Shown: positions 50,145 to 60,409 of the stretch, one piece after another | Numbering within the stretch: position 1 is the first letter of the stretch | Layout: the number at the start of each line of letters is the position of its first letter | Assembly (NCBI RefSeq): GCF_014211915.1 | Contig: NZ_CP060040.1 | Coordinates: forward strand, 2,170,001-2,234,000 | Source: Burkholderia cenocepacia | GTDB lineage: Bacteria; Pseudomonadota; Gammaproteobacteria; Burkholderiales; Burkholderiaceae | Length of the DNA stretch: 64,000 bases | Direction: 5' to 3' | The notes under the pieces: model-generated | The model's database searches: none | The model's input: only the letters and a program-made list of their open reading frames with translations | What the model was told of the DNA's origin: nothing | Program-made: the position numbers and the translations under genes

Positions 50145-52778
50145 ATGGTGACATCTCTCATCGTCCGACTCGTTGCGTGGTCGGTGCGCCGCCCCGTCTG
50201 GGTCGTCGTCCTGTCGCTCGTCATCGCCGCCTTCAGCGGCGTCTACGTCGCGCAGCATTTCAAGATCAACACCGACATCAGCAAGCTCGTCGATGCGGAG
50301 CCGCAATGGGCCGCACTGAGCAAGGCGGTCGACAACGCGTTCCCGCAACGCAACGGCACGATCCTCGCCGTCGTCGAGGCACCCGCGCCCGAATTCGCGA
50401 CTGCCGCCGCGCATGCGCTCACCGAAGCGCTGCGCAAGGACGCCGATGCCGGCCGTATCGGCCCGGTCGCCGAACCGGGCGGCGGGCCGTTCTTCGAGCA
50501 CAACGGGCTGCTGTTCCTGTCGCCGCAGGAGGTCTCCGATACGACCGCGCAGCTCGCGAGCGCCCGCCCGCTCGTCAACGAACTCGCGAAGAACCCGAGC
50601 CTCACCGGGCTCGCCACCACGCTGTCCACCACGCTCGGCCAGCCGCTGCTGACCGGCCAGGTGAAGCTGCCCGCGATGGCGAAGCTGCTCGCGCGCAGCG
50701 CCGCGACGGTCGACGACGTGCTGGCCGGCAAGCCGGCCGCGTTTTCGTGGCGCGCGCTGGTCGACAACGACGCGGCGCGGCAGCCCGCGCGCGCGTTCGT
50801 CACCGTGCAACCGGTGGTCAACTACGGCGCGCTGAAGGCCGGCGCGGCAACGAGCCAGGTGATCCGCGACGCGGCCCGTTCGCTCGACCTCGAAAAGCGC
50901 TACGGCGCGGCCGTGCGCCTGACCGGCGAGCAGCCGCTCGCCGACGACGAATTCGCGTCGGTGGAAGACGGCGCCGCGCTCAACGGCGTGCTCACGCTGC
51001 TCGCCGTGCTCGTGATCCTGTGGCTTGCGCTGCGCTCGAAGCGGATGATCGGCTCGGTGCTCGTCACGCTGTTCGTCGGCCTCGTCGTGACGGCCGCGCT
51101 CGGCCTCGCGATGGTCGGCTCGCTGAACATGATCTCGGTCGCGTTCATGGTGCTGTTCGTCGGCCTCGGCGTCGATTTCTCGATCCAGTACGGCGTGAAG
51201 TACCGCGAGGAGCGCTTCCGCGACGAGCGCATCGATCACGCGCTGATCGGCGCCGCGCATTCGATGGGCATGCCGCTCGCGCTGGCCACCGCGGCCGTCG
51301 CGGCGAGCTTCTTCTCGTTCATCCCGACCGCGTATCGCGGCGTGTCCGAGCTCGGCCTGATCGCGGGCGTCGGGATGTTCGTCGCGCTGCTGACCACGCT
51401 CACGCTGCTGCCCGCGCTGCTGCGCCTGTTCGCGCCGCCGGGCGAATCGAAGACGCCGGGCTTCCCGTGGCTCGCGCCGGTCGACGATTACCTCGATCGC
51501 CATCGCAAGCCGATCCTGATCGGCACGCTCGCGGTCGTGATCGGCGCGCTGCCGCTGCTCGCTTTCCTGCATTTCGACTTCAACCCGCTGCACCTGAAGG
51601 ACCCGAACAGCGAATCGATGGCGACGCTGCTCGCGCTGAAAGATTCGCCGGAAGCCGCCGTCAACGACGTCACGCTGCTCGCGCCGTCGCTCGCGCAGGC
51701 CGAGGCGGCCGCGAAGCGGCTCGACGCGCTGCCCGAAGTCGGCCGCACGACCACGCTGTCGACCTTCATCCCGGCCGACCAGCCGGCCAAGCGTGCGGCG
51801 ATCGCCACGGCCGCGAGCGAACTGCTGCCCGCGCTGACGCAGCCGGCCGCGCCGCCCGCGACCGACGCGCAACGCGTGGCCGCGCTCAAGCGCGTGTCCG
51901 ACCTGCTGGGCTATGCAGCCGAAGATCACCCTGGCCCGGGCGCCGCGGCCGCGCAGCATCTGTCCGCGTCGCTCGCGAAGCTCGCCGCCGCCGACAGCGC
52001 GACGCGCGACCGGGCCGAGCGCGCGTTCTCCGATACGCTGCGCATCGCGCTCAACCAGCTCGCCGCGCTGCTGCAGCCGCAGGACATCACGCGCGAATCG
52101 CTGCCGCCGCAGATCGTGCGCGACTGGGTCGCGCCGGACGGCCACGCGCTCGTGCAGATCTCGCCGAAGGTGCCGAAGGGCGTCGATCCGAACGACGACA
52201 CGATGCTGCGCCGTTTCGCCAAGGCCGTGAAGGCCGCGGAACCGGGTGCGACCGGCGGGCCGATCTCGATCCTGCATTCGGCCGACACGATCATCAACGC
52301 GTTCCTGCATGCGGCGCTGTGGTCGATCATCTCGATCACGGTCCTGCTGTGGGTCACGCTGCGCCGCTTCGGCGACGTGCTGCGCACGCTGGTGCCGCTG
52401 CTCGTGTCGGGCATCGTGACGCTCGAGATGTGCGTCGTGCTCGGCATGTCGCTGAACTTCGCGAACATCATTGCGCTGCCGCTGATGCTCGGCGTCGGCG
52501 TCGCGTTCAAGGTGTATTTCGTGATGGCGTGGCGCGCGGGGCAGACGGGGCTGCTGCATTCGAGCCTTACGCACGCCGTGCTGTTCAGCGCCGCGACGAC
52601 AGCGACCGCCTTCGGCAGCCTGTGGCTGTCGCACCATCCGGGCACGTCGAGCATGGGCAAGCTGCTCGCGCTGGCCCTGACCTGTACGCTGATCGGCGCC
52701 GTGGTGTTCCAGCCCGTCCTGATGGGCAAACCGCGCGTCAAACGCGCCAAGAACCAATCGCAAGGAATCAATGAATAA
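50145..52778 (+). CDS. hpnN: Hopanoid transporter HpnN (RND/MMPL family)
   Basis: An 877-residue inner-membrane RND-superfamily protein with two sets of membrane helices and two large periplasmic loops. The first loop has [20 protein letters not shown]; the helix core contains [22 protein letters not shown] with the conserved Gly/Asp pattern, and the second half repeats it as [21 protein letters not shown]. HpnN exports hopanoids from the inner to the outer membrane in Rhodopseudomonas and Burkholderia. It overlaps the following mlaA-like gene by eight bases. Confidence 0.93.
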   Translation: MVTSLIVRLVAWSVRRPVWVVVLSLVIAAFSGVYVAQHFKINTDISKLVDAEPQWAALSKAVDNAFPQRNGTILAVVEAPAPEFATAAAHALTEALRKDADAGRIGPVAEPGGGPFFEHNGLLFLSPQEVSDTTAQLASARPLVNELAKNPSLTGLATTLSTTLGQPLLTGQVKLPAMAKLLARSAATVDDVLAGKPAAFSWRALVDNDAARQPARAFVTVQPVVNYGALKAGAATSQVIRDAARSLDLEKRYGAAVRLTGEQPLADDEFASVEDGAALNGVLTLLAVLVILWLALRSKRMIGSVLVTLFVGLVVTAALGLAMVGSLNMISVAFMVLFVGLGVDFSIQYGVKYREERFRDERIDHALIGAAHSMGMPLALATAAVAASFFSFIPTAYRGVSELGLIAGVGMFVALLTTLTLLPALLRLFAPPGESKTPGFPWLAPVDDYLDRHRKPILIGTLAVVIGALPLLAFLHFDFNPLHLKDPNSESMATLLALKDSPEAAVNDVTLLAPSLAQAEAAAKRLDALPEVGRTTTLSTFIPADQPAKRAAIATAASELLPALTQPAAPPATDAQRVAALKRVSDLLGYAAEDHPGPGAAAAQHLSASLAKLAAADSATRDRAERAFSDTLRIALNQLAALLQPQDITRESLPPQIVRDWVAPDGHALVQISPKVPKGVDPNDDTMLRRFAKAVKAAEPGATGGPISILHSADTIINAFLHAALWSIISITVLLWVTLRRFGDVLRTLVPLLVSGIVTLEMCVVLGMSLNFANIIALPLMLGVGVAFKVYFVMAWRAGQTGLLHSSLTHAVLFSAATTATAFGSLWLSHHPGTSSMGKLLALALTCTLIGAVVFQPVLMGKPRVKRAKNQSQGINE

Positions 52779-53802
52779 GGTGCGAATCATTGCGGCGACC
52801 GTCGCCGCCAGCGCGATGCTGACCGGCTGCGCGACGGGACCGAACCGCAACCCCAACGACCCGCTCGAACCGATGAACCGGGCGATGTACAAGTTCAACG
52901 ACACGGTCGACACGAACATCGCCCAGCCGATCGCGAAGGGCTACCAGAAAGTCACGCCGACGCCGGTGCGCACCGCGATCAGCAACTTCTTCTCGAACCT
53001 CGGCGATCTCGGCAACATGGCCAACAACCTGCTGCAGTTGCGCATCACCGATGCGACGCAGGATCTGATGCGCGTGGCGATGAACTCGCTGTTCGGCGTC
53101 GCCGGCCTGATCGACATTGCGACGCCGGCCGGGCTGCCGAAGCATCACCAGGATTTCGGGCTGACGATGGCGCGCTGGGGCATGCCGTCCGGCCCGTACC
53201 TCGTGCTGCCGGTGTTCGGGCCGAGCACGATCCGCGACGGCGTCGGCCGCGCGGTGGACGTGCGCTTCAACCTGCTGAACTACATCGAGCCGGCCGCGCG
53301 CAATCCGATGTACATCGCGCAGTTCATCAGCGCACGCTCGGACCTGCTCGGCGCGACCGACCTGCTGAAGCAGGCCGCGCTCGATCCGTATTCGTTCGTG
53401 CGCGACGCGTACCTGCAGCAGCGCAAGTCGCTCACGTATCACGGCCAGTCGGCATCGGCCGCCGCGCCGAACTACGCGGAGCCGGGTGAAGCCGGCGCGG
53501 TGCCGGCGGCCACGCCGACCACGCCGGGCGGCTTGCCGAACTATGAGGATCCGGGCGAGTCGGGCGGCGCATCGGGCGCGGCGCCGAACAACGCGCCGGC
53601 CGCGCCGGGGTTGCCGCAATACGACGATCCGGGTGCGGATAGTGCGATGCCGGCGAGTGCGCCTGCTGCTGCGCCGGTCGCTGCGTCGGCTGCTGCACCT
53701 GCAGCTGCGTCGGCCGGTGCGACGACGGCGCCGGCTGCCAATGGCGCGCCGATCGCGCCGGCGATGCCGACGCTGCCCGCGAGCCGTCCCGCCGCGCAGT
53801 AA
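52771..53802 (+). CDS. mlaA: MlaA/VacJ family lipoprotein with repeat-bearing tail
   Basis: A 343-residue lipoprotein (lipobox LTGC at residues 17-20). The MlaA domain, residues about 30-220, contains [39 protein letters not shown] and [29 protein letters not shown] Pro/Ala-rich tail of about 115 residues carries three copies of an x-Y-x-(D/E)-P-G-x-x motif ([27 protein letters not shown]). MlaA removes misplaced phospholipids from the outer leaflet of the outer membrane. Overlap with hpnN suggests coordinated hopanoid and phospholipid handling (inference). Confidence 0.92.
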   Translation: MNKVRIIAATVAASAMLTGCATGPNRNPNDPLEPMNRAMYKFNDTVDTNIAQPIAKGYQKVTPTPVRTAISNFFSNLGDLGNMANNLLQLRITDATQDLMRVAMNSLFGVAGLIDIATPAGLPKHHQDFGLTMARWGMPSGPYLVLPVFGPSTIRDGVGRAVDVRFNLLNYIEPAARNPMYIAQFISARSDLLGATDLLKQAALDPYSFVRDAYLQQRKSLTYHGQSASAAAPNYAEPGEAGAVPAATPTTPGGLPNYEDPGESGGASGAAPNNAPAAPGLPQYDDPGADSAMPASAPAAAPVAASAAAPAAASAGATTAPAANGAPIAPAMPTLPASRPAAQ

Positions 53803-53828
53803 CGCCGCCACGGCGGCCGCGCAAAAGC

Positions 53829-53861
53829 AAAGAGCGCTGCATCATGCAGCGCTCTTTTTTT
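53829..53861. terminator. Bidirectional terminator between mlaA and hpnG
   Basis: AGAGCGCTGCA-TCA-TGCAGCGCTCT, a perfect 11-bp stem, is followed by a run of T on the plus strand. The stem is preceded by A-rich DNA that gives short T-runs on the minus strand. It separates the converging mlaA and hpnG transcripts. Confidence 0.9.
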
Positions 53862-53915
53862 GTCCGCGCGAAACGGCAGACCGAAAGGCGGGGAGAAGGC
53901 AGCGGCGAATGCCGC

Positions 53916-54623
53916 TCAAACGATCCGCATCGCGCCCGCCCGTCCGAACGCATGCCGTGCCTGAATCAGCGTCGTGCGCGCTGCGCGCGCATCGCTGGCA
54001 ACTTGCAGCAGCGGCCCGAGCTGCGACGGCTGCTTCAGCAGTTCGCGCAGGATCGGCAGGATCGCCGTGCTGCCGTCGTCGCGCAGGCCGGCCGTCGCTG
54101 CGCTCGGCAGCGTGCGCCACGCCGGATCGACGATCGCGCGGCACACCGCGAACGGCACGCCGCGTGCGGCCGCGAAGGCCGCCGCGATATGCGACTCCAT
54201 GTCGACGGCCAGCGCGCCCTTCGCGTGATGCAGCGCCGCCTTGTCCTGTTCGCTGACGACCGGCGCGCCGACGGCCGCGATCGTGCCGCGCGTGACGCGC
54301 GCCCACACCGGCGTGTCGTGCAGCGCGGCGACGAGCCGCGTGCTCCAGCCCGCGTCGGTCTCCACGCGACCGAACGGCCCGTCGATCGCGTTCGCGATCA
54401 CGAGCGCACCGGGCGCAAGATCCGGTGCGAGCCCGCCCGCCGTGCCGAAGCTGACGATGCCCGCGCAACCGCGCGAAGTCGCCTCGGTCAGCGCCCGCTC
54501 GAGCCGGTCGGCCCGCGCGGCGAACACGGCCTCGACGCCGTCGCCGCGCGCGATGCGCGCCTCGAACGCCATACCGGTCACCGCGATGACGGGCAATACG
54601 CCGTCGTGCTGCGTCGTCGCCAC
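53916..54623 (-). CDS. hpnG: Hopanoid-associated phosphorylase HpnG
   Basis: A 235-residue nucleoside-phosphorylase-family protein. GIVSFGTAGGLAPDLAPGALVIA is the phosphate/ribose region and AVDMESHIAAAFAAARGVPFAVCRAIVD the conserved methionine-glutamate substrate motif. HpnG releases adenine from adenosylhopane to form ribosylhopane. It starts with GTG 54623, four bases after the shc stop, on the same strand, so the genes are co-transcribed. Confidence 0.92.
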   Translation of the reverse strand: MATTQHDGVLPVIAVTGMAFEARIARGDGVEAVFAARADRLERALTEATSRGCAGIVSFGTAGGLAPDLAPGALVIANAIDGPFGRVETDAGWSTRLVAALHDTPVWARVTRGTIAAVGAPVVSEQDKAALHHAKGALAVDMESHIAAAFAAARGVPFAVCRAIVDPAWRTLPSAATAGLRDDGSTAILPILRELLKQPSQLGPLLQVASDARAARTTLIQARHAFGRAGAMRIV

Positions 54624-54626
54624 GCG

Positions 54627-56599
54627 TTACATCCCGACCGTCACGCGCGTCGCATTCGCGCGCTTCAGGTTGCGGTAGCGCGCCAGCGCCCACAGCGGGA
54701 AGAACTTGCGATAGCCGTGGTAGCGCAGATAGAACACGCGCGGGAAGCCCGTTGCCGTGAAGCGCGTCTCGTCCCACAGCCCTTCTTCGTTCTGCTGGGC
54801 GACCAGGTAGTCGACGCCGCGCGCCACGGCCGGGTTGTTCACTTCGCCGGCCGCCATCAGGCCGAGCAGCGCCCAGGCCGTCTGCGACGCCGTGCTCGGC
54901 GCCTGCTCGTAACCGCGGTAGTTCAGCTTGTAGCTGTCGCCGTCCTCGCCCCAGCCGCCGTCCTTGTTCTGGATCGACAGCAGCCACTGCGCGGCGCGCT
55001 TCATGCGCGGGTCGTCCGGCGTCAGGCCGGCCGCATTCAGCGAGCACAGCGCCGTCCACGTGCCGTACACGTAGTTCATCCCCAGCGGCCGTACCAGCTG
55101 CCGTCCGGCTCCTGTTCCTTCAGCATGTAGTCGAGCGCGCGGCGCGCCGGCTCGCTGTTCAACGGTGTCTCGCCGAGCTGCGACAGCATCGACAGGCAGC
55201 GGCCCGACACGTCGGCCGTCGGTGGATCGAGCAGCGCGCCGTGATCGGAGAACGGGATGTTGTTCAGGTAGTACTGCGTGTTTTCCGGTTCGAACGCGCC
55301 CCAGCCGCCGTCGCTGCTCTGCATGCCGACGACCCATTCGCGCGCCCGCGCCATCGATTCGCGATACGTGTCCGACTGCTTGAGCTTTTGCGCGCGATCC
55401 ATCGCCATCACGACCACGGCCGTATCGTCGACGTCAGGGTAGTGCGCGTTCGCGTACTGGAACGCCCAGCCGCCGGGCCGCACGTTCGGGCGGCGCGAGA
55501 TCCAGTCGCCGCGCACGTCGAGAATCTGCAGCGGGCGCAGCCATTCGAGGCCGCGCAGCACGGCTTCCTCGGCACGCGCATCGCCGGTCTCGAGCAGCGC
55601 ATGCGCGACGAGCGACGTATCCCACACCGGCGACAGGCACGGCTGGCAATACGCCTCGTCGTCGTGCACGACGAGCAGCTTCTCGAGCGCCTTGCGCGCG
55701 ATCGCGCGGTTCGGATGATCTTCCGCATAGCCGAGCACGTCGTACATCATCACCGCGTTGGCCATCGCCGGATAGATCGCGCCGAGGCCGTCCTCGCCGT
55801 TCAGGCGCTCGTCGACGAACGACACGGCCTGACGGATCGCCCGTTCGCGCGTATAGCTCGGGAACAGGCCGTCGACCGCGCGCAGCGCATGATCGACCAC
55901 GCGGAAGAACGCGAACCAGCCGGCGCTCTGATGGCCCTGGCGCGGCAGCAGCCCGGCATTGACGGGCGGATCGATGAACAGCTCGTCGATGCGCACGCCG
56001 CGCGGGTTCTTCGCGAGCGGACGCTTCGCGTTCAGCACGAGCAGCGGCACGATCACGGTGCGCGCCCAGTACGACACCTTCGACAGGTGGAACGGGAACC
56101 ACTGCGGCAGCAGCATGATCTCGACCGGCATCATCGGCACCGCACGCCACGGAATCGCACCGTACAGCGCGAGCTGGATGCGCGTGAACACGTTCGACAT
56201 CTCGGCGCCGCCCATCGCATGGATGGCACGGCGCGCGCGCTGCATGTGCTCGGCGTTCTCGTCGTCGCCGATCACCTTCAGCGCGAAATACGCCTTCACG
56301 CTCGCGCTGATGTTCGGCGCGCCGTCGGTGAACAGCGGCCAGCCGCCGTCGGCCTGCTGGATGCGGCGCAGATACTTGCCGATCTTCTGTTCGAGCTCGA
56401 GGTTCGGCGTCTCGCCAAGATAGTGGACGAGCAGCACGTATTCGGCGGGAATCGTCGAATCCGCCTCGAGTTCGTAGACCCAGTGGCCATCCGCTTGCTG
56501 CGCGGCGAGCAGCGCGTCGGTCGCACGCGCGACAGCCGCGTCGACGCCGGCCGGCACGGCGCCGGCGGACAAGGTAGCCATTTCGGTGAGATCGTTCAT
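54627..56599 (-). pseudogene. shc: Squalene-hopene cyclase, split by a one-base frameshift
   Basis: Squalene-hopene cyclase catalyses the ring closure of squalene to hopene. The gene begins at ATG 56599 (MNDLTEM) and reads through QW repeats and the catalytic acid motif DVDD (about residue 386, in YPDVDDTAVVV). At about 55080 it reads WYGRWG and then stops (TGA 55076). One base lower, the other frame continues MNYVYGTWTALCSLNAAGLT and KDGGWGEDGDSYKLNYRGYE to the stop at 54627. Adding one base after TGGGG restores RWGMNYVYG and a protein of about 657 residues, the normal length. As read, the enzyme loses its last 150 residues, including part of the active-site barrel. Real loss or homopolymer miscall is undecided. 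Confidence 0.88.
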
Positions 56600-56611
56600 C
56601 GGTCCCTCTCT

Positions 56612-57865
56612 TTATTGCGTCTGGAGCACGTCCGCGGCCAGCTGGCCGGAACGGATCGCGCCCTCGATCGTGGCGGGCAAGCCGGTGGCAATCCAGTCGC
56701 CCGCGAGTACAAGATTGGTCCAGCGCGTACGCACGGCCGGACGTTTCATTTCCTGCGACGGCACCGCCGCAAAGCCCGCGCGCGGCTCGACGACGAGCTG
56801 CCACGCGGGAATGGTTTCCGGGTTCGCGCCACTCACGCGCGCGACGTCTTCCCAGATGCGCCGCGCGAGCGTGTCGCGCGGCATGTCGAGCCAGCGGCCC
56901 GCATCGCGGATCGTCGCCGCGAGCAGCCCGTCGCCGGTCCGCACCGCATCGACGACGCCGTTGACGACGGTCGTCTGCAGCGGATTGCCGGTCGACGCGT
57001 CGACCGCGAAATACGCGGTCACGGCCGCGCTGAACGTGTCGGGCGCCGCGAGTTCGGGCACGAGCGGCTGCGCGACCTCGGGCGGCACGGCCAGCACGAC
57101 CGCGTCGCCCGGCGCGAGATCGATGCGCTCGCCGCCGATCGACACCGCATCGACCGCATTGCCGTGCGCGCCGAATTCGAACGCGTCGAGCCGCGAATTC
57201 AGGCGGATCTGCGCGCCGCCGTACTGCAGCATCCGCAGCGCCGGTTCGACGAACGCGCTGCCGAGCCCGCGACGCGCGACGAGCGGGCGGCAGCCGGGGC
57301 CGCCCGCGGCAAACGCGCCGCACAGCGCGGCGCGCGCGAGCTCGGCGCTCGCGTGGCGCGGCTCGATATTCAGCACCCCGAGGAAAAACGGCCGCAGCCA
57401 GCGATCCCACAGCACGCCGTCGCATCGCATCGTCTGCGCGAGCGAGCGGCCCGTGCGGGCGAACGCGAGCGGGGCGAGCGCGAGGTAGTCGAGCGGCGTC
57501 GTGCCCGGCGCGCGCGACGCGGCATCGAACAGCCACGACGGCCAGCGACCGTTGCCGAAGCGCAGCGTCCAGCGCTGCTGCGACGCGACGTCCACGACCG
57601 GGAATTCAGCCAGCGCGGGCCCCGCGAGTTGATCGAACGCGCCGATCGCGCGCAGGTAGCGCTGCGTCGCGGGCTGCCCCGCGAAAACCGTATGCAGCCC
57701 GCTGTCGAGCGTCGTGTTCAGCGTCCCGTCGAACCACGAGCGGCAGCGGCCGCCCGCGTGTGCATGCGCGTCGTGCAACACGATGCGACGCCCGCGACGT
57801 TGCAACTCGACCGCGGCCGACAGGCCCGCGAGTCCTGCGCCGATCACGTGGACGGTTCTGGGCAT
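56612..57865 (-). CDS. hpnE: Hydroxysqualene dehydroxylase HpnE
   Basis: A 417-residue FAD-dependent enzyme of the squalene-associated desaturase family. The FAD fold motif VIGAGLAGLSAAVELQRRG opens the protein. Later segments include FDGTLNTTLDSGLHTVFAG, FFLGVLNIEPRHASAELA and LAGDWIATGLPATIEGAIRSG. HpnE reduces hydroxysqualene to squalene, the third step of the HpnCDE route. It lies 13 bases from both neighbours, in the order hpnD, hpnE, shc, hpnG. No separate hpnC is visible in the window. Confidence 0.93.
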   Translation of the reverse strand: MPRTVHVIGAGLAGLSAAVELQRRGRRIVLHDAHAHAGGRCRSWFDGTLNTTLDSGLHTVFAGQPATQRYLRAIGAFDQLAGPALAEFPVVDVASQQRWTLRFGNGRWPSWLFDAASRAPGTTPLDYLALAPLAFARTGRSLAQTMRCDGVLWDRWLRPFFLGVLNIEPRHASAELARAALCGAFAAGGPGCRPLVARRGLGSAFVEPALRMLQYGGAQIRLNSRLDAFEFGAHGNAVDAVSIGGERIDLAPGDAVVLAVPPEVAQPLVPELAAPDTFSAAVTAYFAVDASTGNPLQTTVVNGVVDAVRTGDGLLAATIRDAGRWLDMPRDTLARRIWEDVARVSGANPETIPAWQLVVEPRAGFAAVPSQEMKRPAVRTRWTNLVLAGDWIATGLPATIEGAIRSGQLAADVLQTQ

Positions 57866-57878
57866 CGCCTCGGCCGAC

Positions 57879-58727
57879 TCAGAACAGCGCGTAGCGCGCG
57901 GCGATCATCAGCATGCGCGCCTTCGGCTTGCGCAGCGGCGCGCGCGGCGCGGCAAAGCCGCGTGCGATCGCGGCCTCGAGAATGCAGCGATACGCGCCCG
58001 ACATGATGCGCGGCGCCTTCACCTGCGCACGCGGACAGGTGTCCATCACCGCGTCGGCCTGGCGGAAGTGCTCGAGCGCACGCTCGACGAGCGTCGCGCA
58101 CACGCGCGGCAGCGCCGGATCGCGCACGATCGTCGCCGGATCGGTGATCGCGATGCCCTCGCGCGCGAGCAGCTCGCGCGGCAGGTAGCACCGGTTGATC
58201 GCCGCGTCGTCGTCGATGTCGCGCAGGATGTTCGTCAGTTGCAGCGCGCGGCCCAGGTGGTGCGACAGCGTGATCCCTTCGGCTTCCGGCATCCCGAAGA
58301 TCCTCACCGACAGCCGGCCGGCCGCGCTCGCCACGCGATCGCAGAAGAGGTCGAGCGTCGGCTCGTCGGGCGCGCAGATATCTTCGGCCGCATCCATCGC
58401 CATCCCGTCGATCATCGCGTGGAAATCGTCGCGCTGCAGGTTGAACGCGCGAATCTCGCGATCGAGCGCGACCAGGTGGCGCGGCGGGCGACCGGCGAAG
58501 CAGGCGTCGATGTCCGCGCGCCAGCGATTCAAGCCCGCGTTGCGCTCGGCGCGCGGCAGGTCGCTGTCGGCGATGTCGTCGACCGCGCGGCAAAACGCGT
58601 AGACCTGGAACATCGCATCGCGCTGCACGGCCGGCAGGATGCGCATCGCCAGATAGAAAGAACTGCCCGATGTGACGGCAGCGGCGTCGGTTTCTTGTTC
58701 GTCCACGACGGAATGGGAAACGGCCAA
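57879..58727 (-). CDS. hpnD: Presqualene diphosphate synthase HpnD
   Basis: A 282-residue trans-isoprenyl diphosphate synthase that couples two farnesyl diphosphates to presqualene diphosphate. The two Asp-rich motifs are visible: FCRAVDDIADS near the N-terminus and LTNILRDIDDDAAINRCYLP in the middle. I chose TTG 58727 (MAVSHSVVDEQ), with GGAG six bases upstream and the family's usual length; GTG codons at 58739 and 58751 are less supported. It is the first gene of the hopanoid biosynthetic operon. Confidence 0.9.
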   Translation of the reverse strand: MAVSHSVVDEQETDAAAVTSGSSFYLAMRILPAVQRDAMFQVYAFCRAVDDIADSDLPRAERNAGLNRWRADIDACFAGRPPRHLVALDREIRAFNLQRDDFHAMIDGMAMDAAEDICAPDEPTLDLFCDRVASAAGRLSVRIFGMPEAEGITLSHHLGRALQLTNILRDIDDDAAINRCYLPRELLAREGIAITDPATIVRDPALPRVCATLVERALEHFRQADAVMDTCPRAQVKAPRIMSGAYRCILEAAIARGFAAPRAPLRKPKARMLMIAARYALF

Positions 58728-58985
58728 GACGAGCTCCACGGAGACACCCACGCGGGGCGATTGAAGAAGCCATGCCCGGCTGGGATGGTCAGGGCGTCGA
58801 ATGCGTGCGGGATAGGCGAACGATCGACGCAGACAGGCACAAATTACCGGCCGGAAGCCGGAATTGGCCGAAAGTATAGCAATCTTTGAAGTTCGATGGC
58901 GGACACGCGCCATGTGTGGCGGGGTGTTGAGCGCCCTGGAGAGGGCGGCGCGGCCGGCCTCGGCGAATGGGCGTCGCGCGGCGCG

Positions 58986-59318
58986 TCAGCCGTAGACGAT
59001 GTCGCGCTGCAGATCGAGTGCGATGAGCCCCATTTCGCGTGTGAGCTGCAGCATCGAGCGGCGCTCGAGGCGCGAGCCCATGAAGCTCGTCACGCGGCCG
59101 TCGGGTTCGGCGGTGAACTGGAAAACCGCGCCGCCCGTACCGAACCACGCGCCCGGCACGTCGGGCGATTCCTGCCAGTCGATCTGCTCGAACACGCGCG
59201 CGATGCCCGCGCGCACCAGGTCGCCAGGGCCGATCGGCGGCGCGATGTCGCCCAGGTCGTCGAGCGAATAGGGGCCGGGTTTGTTCGGCTTCCGGTAGAA
59301 GAGATAGTCGACGTTCAT
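58986..59318 (-). CDS. Conserved hypothetical protein
   Basis: A 110-residue soluble protein with no signal or membrane helix. It begins MNVDYLFYRKPNKPGPYSLD and contains DLVRAGIARVFEQIDWQESPD and GAWFGTGGAVFQFTAEPDGR, suggesting a small alpha/beta domain. I do not recognise the family and do not propose a function. It lies upstream of hpnD on the same strand but 259 bases away, and is divergent from an alpha/beta hydrolase. The ATG at 59318 is preferred over the longer frame to 59363. Confidence 0.7.
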   Translation of the reverse strand: MNVDYLFYRKPNKPGPYSLDDLGDIAPPIGPGDLVRAGIARVFEQIDWQESPDVPGAWFGTGGAVFQFTAEPDGRVTSFMGSRLERRSMLQLTREMGLIALDLQRDIVYG

Positions 59319-59509
59319 GGGGCGCAATCGCGAGTAAAGCAACAAATTAGCGTGCTTCGGCACAAATTCAAATCAGATATGGACGAAATGTGGCCTGCGC
59401 GACACAAAAGGGGCGGATCGTTGCCGCCCGGGAGACGCGCCGCGCGAGCGCGTTTCGATGGCGGCGGGTTCGTCTAAGATGACACCTTTCTCGAAAAAAT
59501 ACGGACACC

Positions 59510-60394
59510 ATGGAGACGAACGACACCGCCAACCCGCAGTCCGATCATCCCGTTTTCGTGCTCGTGCACGGCGCGTGGCATGGCGCGTGGTGCTACGCCC
59601 ACCTGGCGGCCGCGCTGGCCGCGCGCGGCTACCTGTCGATCGCGCGCGACCTGCCCGCGCACGGCATCCATGCGCGCTTTCCCGCGTCGTACCTCGCCCG
59701 GCCGCTCGACAAGGACGCGTTCGGCGCCGAGCCGTCGCCGGTCGCGAACACGACGCTCGACGATTACGCGACGCAGGTGATGCAGGCCGTCGACGACGCA
59801 TACGCGCTCGGCCACGGCAAGGTCGTGCTGGTCGGGCACAGCATGGGCGGCCTCGCGATCACGGCGGCCGCCGAACGTGCGCCGGAAAAGATCGCGAAGA
59901 TCGTCTATCTCGCGGCCTTCATGCCCGCGTCGGGCGTGCCGGGTCTCGACTACGTGCGCGCGCCGGAAAACAAGGGCGAGCTGCTCGGCCCGCTGATGCT
60001 CGCGAGCCCGCGCGTGGCCGGTGCGCTGCGCGTCGATCCGCACAGCGGCGATGCCGCGTATCGCGAACTGATGAAGCGCGCGCTGTACGAAGACGTGCCG
60101 CAGGCCGACTTCGATGCGGTCGCGAACCTGATGAGCTGCGACGTGCCGGCCGCGCCGTTCGCAACCGCGATCCCGACGACCGCCGCCCGCTGGGGTGCGA
60201 TCGACCGTCACTACGTCAAGTGCCTGCAGGATCGCGTGATCCTGCCCGCGCTGCAGCAGCGCTTCATCGACGAAGCCGACGCATTCGCGCCCGGCAACCC
60301 GACCCACGTACACCAGCTCGACAGCAGCCATTCGCCGTTCGTGTCGCAGCCGGCCGTGCTGGCCGGCGTGCTCGCCGACATCGCGAAAAGCTGA
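59510..60394 (+). CDS. Alpha/beta hydrolase (methylesterase-like)
   Basis: A 294-residue serine hydrolase. FVLVHGAWHGAWCYAHLAAAL gives the oxyanion region, GHSMGGLAIT carries the nucleophile Ser (G-H-S-M-G), and the late DSSHSPFVSQP supplies the catalytic His. The opening HGAWHGAWCW-like block is typical of plant-type methylesterase/hydroxynitrile-lyase relatives found in bacteria (EstB-like). No signal peptide is seen. It is convergent with the diguanylate cyclase operon (16-base gap). The physiological substrate is unknown. Confidence 0.85.
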   Translation: METNDTANPQSDHPVFVLVHGAWHGAWCYAHLAAALAARGYLSIARDLPAHGIHARFPASYLARPLDKDAFGAEPSPVANTTLDDYATQVMQAVDDAYALGHGKVVLVGHSMGGLAITAAAERAPEKIAKIVYLAAFMPASGVPGLDYVRAPENKGELLGPLMLASPRVAGALRVDPHSGDAAYRELMKRALYEDVPQADFDAVANLMSCDVPAAPFATAIPTTAARWGAIDRHYVKCLQDRVILPALQQRFIDEADAFAPGNPTHVHQLDSSHSPFVSQPAVLAGVLADIAKS

Positions 60395-60409
60395 GGGGGG
60401 CGGGCGCGG

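Noticed and set aside
49983..52919. 978-codon open frame on the minus strand
   Set aside because: Antisense of hpnN; composition dominated by Arg, Gln, His and Asp, with no recognisable fold.
53440..53760. Repeat-rich GC stretch as a possible tandem DNA repeat
   Set aside because: The repetition is at protein level (Pro/Ala-rich MlaA tail) with imperfect DNA copies; not a CRISPR or satellite.
55076..55337. Programmed frameshift in shc
   Set aside because: The site lacks a classical heptamer slippery sequence and downstream structure; a one-base loss or miscall is simpler.
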